Source: an uncultured Mailhella sp.
GTDB taxonomy: Bacteria > Desulfobacterota > Desulfovibrionia > Desulfovibrionales > Desulfovibrionaceae
Assembly: GCF_944324615.1 (NCBI RefSeq)
Contig: NZ_CALUWY010000016.1
Span: forward strand, 1-50,071
DNA: 50,071 bases
Direction of reading: 5' to 3'
In this document: in pieces, positions 8,831-15,986 of the stretch
Layout: every line of letters starts with the position of its first letter
Position numbering within the stretch: the first letter of the stretch is position 1
The notes under the pieces: model-generated
What the model was told of the DNA's origin: nothing
Databases searched by the model: none
The model's input: only the letters and a program-made list of their open reading frames with translations
Translations under genes and position numbers: made by a program

Positions 8831-9793
8831 TTACTTAATGAAGCCGTAGGTCTTGAGCACGTTGACGGCCTTTTCCTTTTCTCTCTTGATGATTTCGCCG
8901 AATTCCTTGCCGTTCGTGTAGTACGGGGTCAGTCCGGCGCCGCGCACGGCCTGCTGATATTCAGGGTTGGCGCAGAGTTCGGCCAGCTTGGTTTCCAGGT
9001 ACTTCTGGGCCTCGGCGGGGAACTTGGGAGGCGTGGCTATGCCGCGATACTTGGCCGATTCCAGGGTGTAGCCCTGTTCCGCGAAGGTGGGCACGTCGGG
9101 GCAGAGCTCGTAGCGTTCCTTGGTGGCGATGGCGAGGCCGCGGGCGCCTTCCATGCGCAGGAAGTTGGAGGCGGAACCGAAGTAGCAGTCCACTTCGCCG
9201 CTGAGCAGGGCGGGAGCAGCCTTGCCGCCGCCGGGGTAGGGAACCTGGGTGAACTTGGTGCCGGTGAGTTTTTCAATCTGCATGAGGAAGAGGTGGTCGC
9301 CGGTGAACTTTCCCACGGTACCCACCTTCAGCTTGCCGGGGTTGGCCTTGGCGTAGGTGACGAGTTCTTCCAGAGACTTGAAGGGGCTGTCCTTGCGGAC
9401 CATGACCACGTCGGGGTCGAACACGAGGTTGCACAGGGGGTTGAGCTGCTCGGTCTTGTAGCCGGGCTGTCCTTCGGCGCGAAGCAGGGGCTGCAGCACG
9501 ATGTGGGGCAGGTCCACGCCGCCCACGGTGTAGCCGTCGGCACGCGCGCCGATGAGCCACGTCCAGCCCACTTCGCCGCCCGCGCCGGGCTTGTAGGTCA
9601 CCACGATGGGCTGAGATATGACGCCCCGGGCGTATTTTTCAATAAGGCGATGGCTTACGTCGCTGCCGCCGCCCGCATTGAAGGCCGTCATCAGCGTGAT
9701 GGGCTTGGAAGGATAATCCGCCGCCTGCGCCGTGGCGCCCATGCAGAGCGAAAGGGCCATGAACGGAGCGATGATGAAGGACAACTTTTTCAT
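8831..9793 (-). CDS. TTT transporter periplasmic binding protein (TctC/Bug family), system 2
   Basis: A 320-residue periplasmic binding protein. The signal peptide is MKKLSFIIAPFMALSLCMGA, with cleavage near AQA-ADYPSKP. The Bug-type opening YPSKPITLMTAFNAGGGSDVSHR and the TYKPGAGGEVGWTWLIGARADGYT loop are present; AFNAGGGSD replaces the usual PFxAGGxxD, suggesting a pocket unlike system 1. The start is the ATG with AGGAGG seven bases upstream; a longer reading adds 42 residues without a ribosome binding site. It lies 58 bases after the PLP-enzyme gene, heading the classic C-A-B order. Confidence 0.93.
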   Translation of the reverse strand: MKKLSFIIAPFMALSLCMGATAQAADYPSKPITLMTAFNAGGGSDVSHRLIEKYARGVISQPIVVTYKPGAGGEVGWTWLIGARADGYTVGGVDLPHIVLQPLLRAEGQPGYKTEQLNPLCNLVFDPDVVMVRKDSPFKSLEELVTYAKANPGKLKVGTVGKFTGDHLFLMQIEKLTGTKFTQVPYPGGGKAAPALLSGEVDCYFGSASNFLRMEGARGLAIATKERYELCPDVPTFAEQGYTLESAKYRGIATPPKFPAEAQKYLETKLAELCANPEYQQAVRGAGLTPYYTNGKEFGEIIKREKEKAVNVLKTYGFIK

Positions 9794-9851
9794 AAGACCT
9801 CCTGAAGGGAATGAAAGGTGTGCTGCATCGCAAAAGCCTTGCCGAAAAACG

Positions 9852-11084
9852 CTATTCTCCCAAGTACGCCTCCACGGCTTCGAGGGAAGCCTCCACAGGC
9901 TCGGGAGATTCCGAATCACTGGTGGCCACCTGCGGGGAGTTCAGCCCGTGGCCGGTAAGGTTGCAGACCGTGACCCCGGGATTCTCGAAGCCGGGAATCT
10001 TCACGAGCTTGTCCAGCGCCGCCACGGACACCACGCCCGCCGGTTCCGTAAAGATGCCTTCCTCGCGGCCGAGAGCGCGGATGGCGCGGATGAAATCCGC
10101 ATCCGACACGGTGATCATGGTGCCGCCGGTGGTGCGCACGGCCTCAAGGCAGTATTTGCCCCAGTAGGGGTTGTTGTTCATGATGGCGTCGGAAAGGGAG
10201 GGCTTCTTTTCCACAGGGACGACCACATCCTTTCCGGCGTGGAAGGCCGTGGCCGTGGGGCAGCAGGCTTCCAGCTGCACGCCCACCAGCCGGGGCATGC
10301 GCTCGATGATGCCCGCTTCCAGCATTTCGGAAAAACCGTCGAAGGCGGCCACCATGCCCGCACCGCCGCCGCAGGGAATGAGCACCGTATCCGGCACGCG
10401 GCCAAGCTGCTGCACGATGCCGTAGGCAAAGGTGCGCTTGCCCGCCACACGGTAGGGGTTGGGCCCGCCGCACTGGTACCAGCCCTTTTCCCGCACCATG
10501 GCCGCGCAGACGCGGCTTGCGGCGGCCATGTCGCCGTCGATGCGCACCACCTTGCCGCCGTACACCAGGCTCTTGAATATCTTGGCCGGGGAAACCTGCT
10601 TCTGCACAAACACCACGGGACGCAGCCCCGCGCGGGAACCGTAGGCCGAAACGCTGGCCGCATTGTTGCCGGAAGAGGCGAGGCAGATGGTTCTGCACCC
10701 CGTTTCCAGAGCCTTGAGCACGCACAGCGCCGTGCCCCTGTCCTTCAGGGAGAGGGTGGGGCCCTGCTCTATCTTGAAATACAGATCACTGATGCCGCGG
10801 GAAGGCCCGTAGCGGTGGGAACGCAGCAGCGAGGACTCCTTCTCGCCGAGGCTCACCTTGTCGATGAGCGACTCGTCGGAAATGGGCAGAATGGAGCGCC
10901 ACTGGTAGAGATAGGAACGGTCGTCACAGGCAGGCATGCCGTTCTTCAGCGCCTCGCGGATGGATCCGGGCGCAAAGTCGACACGCATGGGGGCGCCGCA
11001 TTTCGGGCAGGAAAGGGAAAATTCGGATTCGGCGATGCGTGTTCCGCAATCGCGGCAAACAAGGCCCGTACATTCAGCGTTCAT
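9852..11084 (-). CDS. Threonine synthase-like PLP-dependent enzyme
   Basis: A 410-residue fold-type II PLP enzyme of the threonine synthase/dehydratase/diaminopropionate-lyase superfamily. An N-terminal zinc ribbon (C10-x2-C13 and C26-x2-C29) is typical of archaeal-type threonine synthases. K114 in LSLKDRG is the Schiff-base lysine, ASSGNNAAS (136-144) is the substrate loop, and CGGGAGM is the cofactor phosphate loop. It heads the minus-strand TTT operon and has its own promoter at 11171-11199. A dedicated threonine-biosynthesis role is doubtful: no hom or thrB is nearby, and the context is transport, M20 hydrolysis and RidA. A degradative eliminase acting on a hydroxy- or amino-substituted amino acid is an equally good reading. 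Confidence 0.85.
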   Translation of the reverse strand: MNAECTGLVCRDCGTRIAESEFSLSCPKCGAPMRVDFAPGSIREALKNGMPACDDRSYLYQWRSILPISDESLIDKVSLGEKESSLLRSHRYGPSRGISDLYFKIEQGPTLSLKDRGTALCVLKALETGCRTICLASSGNNAASVSAYGSRAGLRPVVFVQKQVSPAKIFKSLVYGGKVVRIDGDMAAASRVCAAMVREKGWYQCGGPNPYRVAGKRTFAYGIVQQLGRVPDTVLIPCGGGAGMVAAFDGFSEMLEAGIIERMPRLVGVQLEACCPTATAFHAGKDVVVPVEKKPSLSDAIMNNNPYWGKYCLEAVRTTGGTMITVSDADFIRAIRALGREEGIFTEPAGVVSVAALDKLVKIPGFENPGVTVCNLTGHGLNSPQVATSDSESPEPVEASLEAVEAYLGE

Positions 11085-11170
11085 ATTTTCTCCTGGAAAA
11101 TAAGAAGGTTAAACACCATGTTCCATGGCCGCCCGTGCGGGAAGGCCCCGACTCTTGCCTTTTCAGAGTC

Positions 11171-11199
11171 AGTATGTGAAAAGAAAAACTTCTTGTCAA
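11171..11199 (-). promoter_or_regulatory. Promoter of the thrC-like/TTT operon
   Basis: On the minus strand TTGACA (11194-11199) and CATACT (11171-11176) are separated by 17 bases, giving a perfect -35 and a 4/6 -10 box. The predicted start is about 80 bases before the thrC-like ATG. The operator-like sites at 11205-11230 lie just upstream of the -35. Confidence 0.6.
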
Positions 11200-11204
11200 T
11201 ATCG

Positions 11205-11230
11205 GTCGACAGTTTTTTGTCGACAAAAAA
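11205..11230. promoter_or_regulatory. Probable GntR-family operator, site 1
   Basis: GTCGACAGT is followed, after four bases, by TGTCGACAAAAA. The second half lies in a perfect 18-bp palindrome (TTTTTTGTCGACAAAAAA, 11213-11230). The arrangement repeats with identical 13-base spacing at 12767-12791. It sits between the divergent thrC-like and ybaK genes. The TTGTCGACAA core resembles the TnGTnnnACnA pattern of FadR-type GntR regulators, and such a regulator is encoded 0.8 kb away. Confidence 0.65.
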
Positions 11231-11258
11231 AATACACTGTTCGCATCAAGGAGAGAAT

Positions 11259-11792
11259 ATGACGGACATGCTCAATGAAGCCCCGGCGCGGGCCATACTG
11301 CACGCGGCGGGCATGGAGGCGGCGGGCCTGAAATACGCCTACAGGGAACACGGGGGCACCCGCGACGCGGCGCAGAAGCTCGGGGTGAGCGAACACCTTG
11401 TGGTGAAGAGTCTTGTGTTCGACAACGGCATGCAGGGGGAAAAGCGCAGGGCCGTCATGGTGCTCATGCACGGGGACGAGCGCGTTTCCATGCACAAGCT
11501 GGAGCGGCTTTCCGGCATACACCGCCTTCTGCCCTCCTCCCCGGAAACGGCGCTGGAGCTGACGGGCTATGTCCCCGGCGGCATCTGTCCCTTCGGGCTG
11601 AAGACGCCGCTGCCGGTGTTCATGCAGCAGACGCTCTTCGATCTGCCGCTGGTGTACATCAACGCCGGCGTGCGCGGCGTGGTGGCGGCCATTCCGCCCT
11701 CGGCGCTGAGCCTCGTTTCTCCTGTGGCGGGAGACCTTTCCAGCGAACAGGAACAGCGCAGGCCTTTTGACATGAGCGCTCCCATGCGTTAA
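11259..11792 (+). CDS. YbaK/ProX-type aminoacyl-tRNA deacylase
   Basis: A 177-residue YbaK/EbsC-family protein of the kind that hydrolyses mischarged aminoacyl-tRNAs such as Cys-tRNA(Pro). The family core is visible: LVVKSLVFDN with the conserved Lys, MVLMHGDERVSM, the GYVPGGICPFGLKTPLPVFM segment, and YINAGVRG near the end. The ATG follows AAGGAGAG. It is divergent from the thrC-like gene and shares the operator region. Housekeeping YbaK genes are not normally tied to transport operons, so this copy may act on an amino acid made or used by the island. That is inference. Confidence 0.88.
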   Translation: MTDMLNEAPARAILHAAGMEAAGLKYAYREHGGTRDAAQKLGVSEHLVVKSLVFDNGMQGEKRRAVMVLMHGDERVSMHKLERLSGIHRLLPSSPETALELTGYVPGGICPFGLKTPLPVFMQQTLFDLPLVYINAGVRGVVAAIPPSALSLVSPVAGDLSSEQEQRRPFDMSAPMR

Positions 11793-12019
11793 ACTTCGCA
11801 GGCTTGAGCATTGCGCAAAGCATTGCCTCACCGCGCGGAATTTCCGCACTTTTCCCTTCCGGCAGAACGCCGCCCTGCGGGAACGGAGCCAGCCTCCGGG
11901 CATATTTTCCCCCACCGCGGAAAGTTTTGCCCGGCCGGGGCGCAGCAGAACAAACATTTCCATCAGCTACGGCCCGGCCGGACGAAAAAACGCCGGCAGT
12001 GAACACGCCTGGAGGACCT

Positions 12020-12724
12020 GTGCAGCAGTTCAACAAGACAACCTACAGTGAAAAAGTCGCACACCTCATCAAGCAGCGCATCCGCAGCGGAAAGCTCCGC
12101 GGCGGAGACAGCATAGGCGAAGCCGCCATGGCCGAGGAATGCGGCATCAGCCGCGCGCCGGTACGCGAGGCTCTGCACCATCTGGAAGCGGAAGGGCTGC
12201 TCATGTCGCACCCCAAGAGGGGCAAGTGCGTGACCATACTCACGCCGGAGAAGATACGCGCCAACTATGAGCTGAGCGCCATTCTGGAAAGCGAGGCCGC
12301 CGTGCTCGTCGCGGAGGAAATGCCCCCGAAGGTACAGGAAAGGCTCGCCTCGATCATGGAAGAAATGCGCAAGGCCGTCGCCGCCGGGGGCAGCTATGAG
12401 GAACATGCCGAACTCGGCACGCAGTTTCACGAAACCATACTCAGCTTTTCCGACAACGCCCTGCTCCGCTCCCTCGCCTCGCGCTTCAGCCGGGTGATCT
12501 CAAAGTACCTCCTCTACCAGGAATGGCGCACCATCTACACCCCGCAGGAGCTGTACGACAGGCACAGCCGCATCTACGAGGCCCTCTGCTCCCGCGACCC
12601 GGAACGCATACGGAAAGCCATCCGCGCCCATTACGCCGAATCGGTGGAAAGGCTTGCCTGCTTCTGCGACAGGCAGAAGCCCGCGCGCCGCAGAAAAGGC
12701 GACGCCCACTTCCCCACCGAATAG
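12020..12724 (+). CDS. GntR family transcriptional regulator, FCD (FadR-like) subfamily
   Basis: A 234-residue DNA-binding regulator. The N-terminal winged helix-turn-helix spans about residues 8-72, with recognition-helix region GISRAPVREALHHLE. The C-terminal FCD ligand domain (about 80-215) carries the three usual metal-binding histidines H137, H182 and H204. The start is a GTG with GGAGG four bases upstream. The C-terminus is basic (KPARRRK). FCD members respond to carboxylate or amino-acid-derived effectors, which fits the flanking TTT transporters. Two matching operator-like sites lie either side of it (11205-11230 and 12761-12793). Confidence 0.92.
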   Translation: MQQFNKTTYSEKVAHLIKQRIRSGKLRGGDSIGEAAMAEECGISRAPVREALHHLEAEGLLMSHPKRGKCVTILTPEKIRANYELSAILESEAAVLVAEEMPPKVQERLASIMEEMRKAVAAGGSYEEHAELGTQFHETILSFSDNALLRSLASRFSRVISKYLLYQEWRTIYTPQELYDRHSRIYEALCSRDPERIRKAIRAHYAESVERLACFCDRQKPARRRKGDAHFPTE

Positions 12725-12760
12725 CGCCCCTGCCCCGTAAGGGGCGGTTCCGGATCCGTT

Positions 12761-12810
12761 CATTTTGTCGACAGTAGACTGTTGACTAAAATGGCGGTTG
12801 CCGGTATTGC
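12761..12810 (+). promoter_or_regulatory. Probable GntR operator, site 2, overlapping the osmC promoter
   Basis: GTCGACAGT (12767-12775), two bases and ACTGTTGAC (12778-12786) form a dyad with one mismatch, flanked by CATTTT and AAAATG. The right half contains TTGACT (12782-12787), which with TATTGC (12805-12810) at 17-base spacing makes a candidate promoter. Operator and -35 overlap, the classic geometry for repression of the osmC-ridA genes. Confidence 0.62.
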
Positions 12811-12900
12811 TTGCCTTAAATGCGGAAGTTTCCGTACGGCCTGCAGCCTTTTCGTCACATGCAACAGCTCCGGGCGCACCCCGGAGAAAAGGAGTTCACC

Positions 12901-13311
12901 ATGGCTAACATGAAGGCTAAGTATCTGGGCGATCTGCGCGTGGAATGCACCCACATCGCAAGCGGCACCACCATCATCACCGACGCCCCCGTGGACAACA
13001 ACGGCAAGGGGCAGGCCTTTTCTCCCACCGATCTGTGCTCCACGGCCCTGGCCTCCTGCTGCATGACCATCATCGGCATTTATGCCAAGCAGCATGACGT
13101 GGATGTGACGGGCACGGAAATTTCCATCACCAAGGTGATGAGCGCCAACCCCCGCCGCATCGGCAAGATTGAAGTCATCCTCGACATGCCCGACCGCGAA
13201 TACACCGACCGCCAGAAGGCCGCCATCGAGCACTGCGCCCACACCTGCCCCGTGCACCTGAGCCTGCATCCCGACGTGGAACAGGTGTTTGTCTTCAACT
13301 GGAAGCGCTGA
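12901..13311 (+). CDS. OsmC-like redox protein (first copy)
   Basis: A 136-residue OsmC/Ohr-superfamily protein. The family reduces peroxides with a cysteine pair. C53/C54 in ALASCCMTIIGIYAK lie on the central helix, and C116 in HCAHTCPVHLSL is the partner position. The glycine-rich DNNGKGQAFSPTDL segment precedes the helix, as in YhfA-type members. ATG is six bases after AAGGAG, and the in-frame leader upstream is not needed. It is the first gene after the second GntR operator, 92 bases before ridA. Confidence 0.9.
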   Translation: MANMKAKYLGDLRVECTHIASGTTIITDAPVDNNGKGQAFSPTDLCSTALASCCMTIIGIYAKQHDVDVTGTEISITKVMSANPRRIGKIEVILDMPDREYTDRQKAAIEHCAHTCPVHLSLHPDVEQVFVFNWKR

Positions 13312-13403
13312 TATAAGGGCCTGACCGGACGTGAGAAGTTTTTCCCGGGCTTTCCGGGAAGCACGGTCTGCGGCAACGCCATAACGCATAAAGGAGCGAT
13401 TCC

Positions 13404-13781
13404 ATGAAAAACATCGTCTTTACCGCCGATGCCCCCGCGGCCATCGGCCCCTATTCCCAGGCCGTGAAGGCCGGCGACACCCTGTATCTTTCCGGCCAGA
13501 TCGGCATGAATCCCGCCACCGGTGAACTTGTTTCCGCCGACGTGAAGGAACAGACCGCCCAGGCCCTCAAGAACATGAAGGCCGTGCTCGCCGCCGCCGG
13601 CGCCACCACCGACAACGTGGTGAAGACCACGGTGTTCCTCACCGACATGGCCGACTTCCAGGCCGTGAACGCCGTGTACGCCGAAACCTTCGCTTCCGAC
13701 GCCCCCGCCCGCTCCTGCGTGGCCGTGGCCGCCCTGCCCAAGGGCGCCCGCGTGGAAGTGGAAGCCATCGCCGTCCTGTAA
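13404..13781 (+). CDS. ridA: RidA family enamine/imine deaminase
   Basis: A 125-residue RidA/YjgF protein. RidA hydrolyses 2-aminoacrylate and related enamine/imine products of PLP-dependent dehydratases, preventing damage to PLP enzymes. The diagnostic residues are present: Y17 in GPYSQAV, R103 in APARSCVAVAALPKGARVEVE, and E120. The ATG follows AAGGAG by eight bases. It is in the same direction as osmC and the aspartate dehydrogenase, and ends at a strong terminator. Its placement in an island with a PLP eliminase-like enzyme and an iminoaspartate-forming dehydrogenase is functionally coherent. Confidence 0.95.
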   Translation: MKNIVFTADAPAAIGPYSQAVKAGDTLYLSGQIGMNPATGELVSADVKEQTAQALKNMKAVLAAAGATTDNVVKTTVFLTDMADFQAVNAVYAETFASDAPARSCVAVAALPKGARVEVEAIAVL

Positions 13782-13808
13782 CGGCGCCCTTCCGCCACTG
13801 GCGTTTCC

Positions 13809-13840
13809 GGGCCGCCGTCATGATGACGGCGGCCCTTTTT
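13809..13840 (+). terminator. Rho-independent terminator after ridA
   Basis: A perfect 12-bp stem (GGGCCGCCGTCA with TGACGGCGGCCC, loop TGA) is followed by five T, then CTTTT. Confidence 0.93.
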
Positions 13841-13953
13841 CTTTTCCGCACTCCCCGCATTTCTCCCGGCAGGTTTTCCGGCCGGAACGCTCCGCCGCGC
13901 CCTGCGCCGGGGAAATGCCTGCGCCCGGTTGTTTTCACACTGAAGGAGTCTTG

Positions 13954-14760
13954 ATGAAAAAAACGCTCGGCATCATCGGCTGCGGAGCCATGGGACGCCT
14001 CATTGGCCTCCATGTTCAAAAGGAACTTTCCCGGTACTACGAACTCAGGGGCGTTGCTTCCCGCAGCAGGGAACACGCCGAGCATCTGGGCGGGGAACTC
14101 GGCGTTCCGGCCATGGAAACGGAAGAGGTCATCGGCCTCTGCGACGTGCTGGTGGAATCGGCCAGCGCCGCCGCCATGCCCGGCATCGTGCGCGCATGCC
14201 TTGCCGCGCAGAAGGAAGTGCTCTGCCTGAGCGTGGGCGGCTTTTCTCTGGATCCTGCCCTTCTCGACGAAGTGCAGGCCCAGTCCTGCCTTGTCCATGT
14301 GCCCTCGGGCGCCGTGGCGGGACTCGACGGCATACGCGCCATGCGTGAAATGGGGCTGGAGAGTCTTTCCCTCACCACCGTCAAGAGGCCGGAAAGCCTG
14401 GGCCTTGCCGACCTCTCCGCCCTGCCTCCCGCCGGGGAAACATTCTGTTCCGCACAGGCCCGCCTGGTCTTTGAGGGAAGCGCCGCAGAGGCCATACGCC
14501 TCTTCCCCGCCAACGTGAACATCGCCATTGCCCTGTCCCTTGCGGGAAACGGCTTTGAACAGACCACGGTGCGCCTCATCGCCGACCCCGGGGCAAAGGG
14601 CACAAGGCACTTCATCGCGGCCCGGGCCGGAACATGCTCTCTGGAAACCACGGTATGCCCCGCGCCGCTCCGGGAAAATCCCAGAAGTTCCGCCCTCGCC
14701 ATGTATTCCGTCCCCGCCCTGCTGCGCCAGCTTGCCTCCCCCCTGCGCCTTGCGGGCTGA
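13954..14760 (+). CDS. nadX: L-aspartate dehydrogenase (NadX-like)
   Basis: A 268-residue NAD(P)-dependent L-aspartate dehydrogenase. The family oxidises aspartate to iminoaspartate, used in NAD synthesis by NadA or hydrolysed to oxaloacetate and ammonia. The Rossmann motif GCGAMG (9-14) opens the protein. PSGAVAGLDGI, the PANVNIAIALSLAGNGF segment and H219 in GTRHFI match the catalytic domain, and length is normal (about 260). The ATG is five bases after AAGGAG. It follows the ridA terminator, so it likely has its own promoter. nadA and nadC are not in view, so a catabolic role is as plausible as NAD synthesis. Confidence 0.9.
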   Translation: MKKTLGIIGCGAMGRLIGLHVQKELSRYYELRGVASRSREHAEHLGGELGVPAMETEEVIGLCDVLVESASAAAMPGIVRACLAAQKEVLCLSVGGFSLDPALLDEVQAQSCLVHVPSGAVAGLDGIRAMREMGLESLSLTTVKRPESLGLADLSALPPAGETFCSAQARLVFEGSAAEAIRLFPANVNIAIALSLAGNGFEQTTVRLIADPGAKGTRHFIAARAGTCSLETTVCPAPLRENPRSSALAMYSVPALLRQLASPLRLAG

Positions 14761-14782
14761 TTATTTTTCAAGGAGTAACGCC

Positions 14783-15205
14783 ATGTCTCAGGAAATCGAA
14801 GTGCGCTTTGAACAGAAAGGCGATGTCTACACCGTGCATACGGGGTCCCCGGTTCTCGGCGATATCGTCATGGATTATACCGGCTACCCCGAAGACGCCC
14901 GGGGCGGCAATTCCTCCATTCTGCTCATTTCCGCCGCGCTGAGCTGCTTCTGCGGAAGCGTGCGGGCCGCCCTCGTGGCCCGCGGCGTGCCCTTCCGCTC
15001 CCTTCAGGCCGTGGGAAAAGGCGTGAAGACCATGAACGAACAAGGCTCCATGCGTCTTTCCTCCCTTGACATCGACGTGGCCGTGGACCTCGACGACGCC
15101 TGGCTTCCCCAGCTGGAACACTGTGCAAAAATCGTGAAGCGCTGCCTCATCACCGCTTCCCTGCTCGACGGCATTGCCGTGGAACATCACATCCGCCGGG
15201 CCTGA
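14783..15205 (+). CDS. OsmC-like protein (second copy)
   Basis: A 140-residue OsmC-superfamily protein, distinct from the first copy. The GGNSSILLISAALSCFCGSVRAAL helix carries C55 and C57, and a second pair, C114 and C121, lies in LEHCAKIVKRCLIT. A YTGYPEDARGG loop replaces the longer glycine loop of the first copy. ATG has AAGGAG seven bases upstream and lies 22 bases after the aspartate dehydrogenase stop, so the two are probably co-transcribed. Peroxide or thiol chemistry is assumed from the family; the partner is unknown. Confidence 0.82.
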   Translation: MSQEIEVRFEQKGDVYTVHTGSPVLGDIVMDYTGYPEDARGGNSSILLISAALSCFCGSVRAALVARGVPFRSLQAVGKGVKTMNEQGSMRLSSLDIDVAVDLDDAWLPQLEHCAKIVKRCLITASLLDGIAVEHHIRRA

Positions 15206-15518
15206 GCAGGTTCGGCTCCGGTATTCCCGGAAGGCCGGGCAGCCCGTGCGCCTCAAAAGGCCTTCTCCTTCCGCAGAAGCCTGCGCCGGAGAGCAGCCTG
15301 CCAAGGCTGCGGCCCGGAACGCATCACGCCCGTTTTCTTCCCTTCCCCCGGGGGCCGGGCGTGATGCCCCGGGCGGCACGGCTTCAGGTCTTCCGAAAGG
15401 ACGAAAAAAGGCCCGTCTGCTTTTCGCAGGCGGGCCTTTTCTGCCGTACGGCGCAAAAAAAACTCCGTACCGTTCAGGCGGGAATACCCCCGCCCCACAG
15501 AAAAACACGGCTCACGGC
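15206..15518. other. Intergenic region between convergent genes
   Basis: A 313-base gap between the second OsmC gene and the universal stress protein. It contains the bidirectional terminator at 15406-15440. I see no gene or RNA in the rest. Confidence 0.6.
15406..15440. terminator. Bidirectional terminator
   Basis: A 15-bp stem, AAAAGGCCCGTCTGC with GCAGGCGGGCCTTTT (one G-T pair), closes over TTTTC. T tracts on both strands fit the convergent genes on either side. Confidence 0.9.
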
Positions 15519-15986
15519 TTAGAATTCAGGCACGCATTCCAGGCTGAGGTCGTTGGGGATGACCATGACGGGAATACGGGTCTTGCCGATGATGCTTTCG
15601 GAAGGCTTGTTGAACAGGGAACCGAACACGCCCTTGGTGGACATGCTGCCGATGACGATGAGGTCGGCGCAGTACTTGTCGATGATCTTGAGCAGTTCTT
15701 CCTCGACGCGGCCTTCGGTGAGCACGATGGTGGTGTCGAGACCGGCGAAGTGCTTGTTCACATACTCGGTGAAGGCTTCTTCATTGGCCTTGCGGCTTTC
15801 GTCGATGAGCTTTTCCACCATGCTCTTGCTGCCGGTGCGGCGCAGGATGCTTTCGTTGTCGGCCGCCACATGCACAAGGATGAGCTTGGCGTCGTTCTGG
15901 CGGGTGATGTCATTCGTGTACTGGGCCACGTCGTCGGGATTTTCGGAAAGGCTGATGCAGCAGACGATATTGGAAAAAACAGACAT
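15519..15986 (-). CDS. Universal stress protein (UspA family)
   Basis: A 155-residue single-domain UspA-type protein. The strand-1 start (MSVFSNIVCCISLSENPDDV), the ILVHVAA strand and the C-terminal ADLIVIGSMSTKGVFGSLFNKPSESII and IPVMVIP segments fit the Usp fold. The ATP-binding glycine pattern is degenerate after GSMS, so nucleotide binding is uncertain. The ATG has AGGAGG seven bases upstream. A long upstream in-frame extension with no ribosome binding site is rejected. It is monocistronic, with its own promoter at 16034-16061. Confidence 0.92.
   Translation of the reverse strand: MSVFSNIVCCISLSENPDDVAQYTNDITRQNDAKLILVHVAADNESILRRTGSKSMVEKLIDESRKANEEAFTEYVNKHFAGLDTTIVLTEGRVEEELLKIIDKYCADLIVIGSMSTKGVFGSLFNKPSESIIGKTRIPVMVIPNDLSLECVPEF

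Noticed and set aside
12732..12745. Terminator after gntR (GCCCC-GTAA-GGGGC)
   Set aside because: The stem is only five bases and no T tract follows, so I do not call it.
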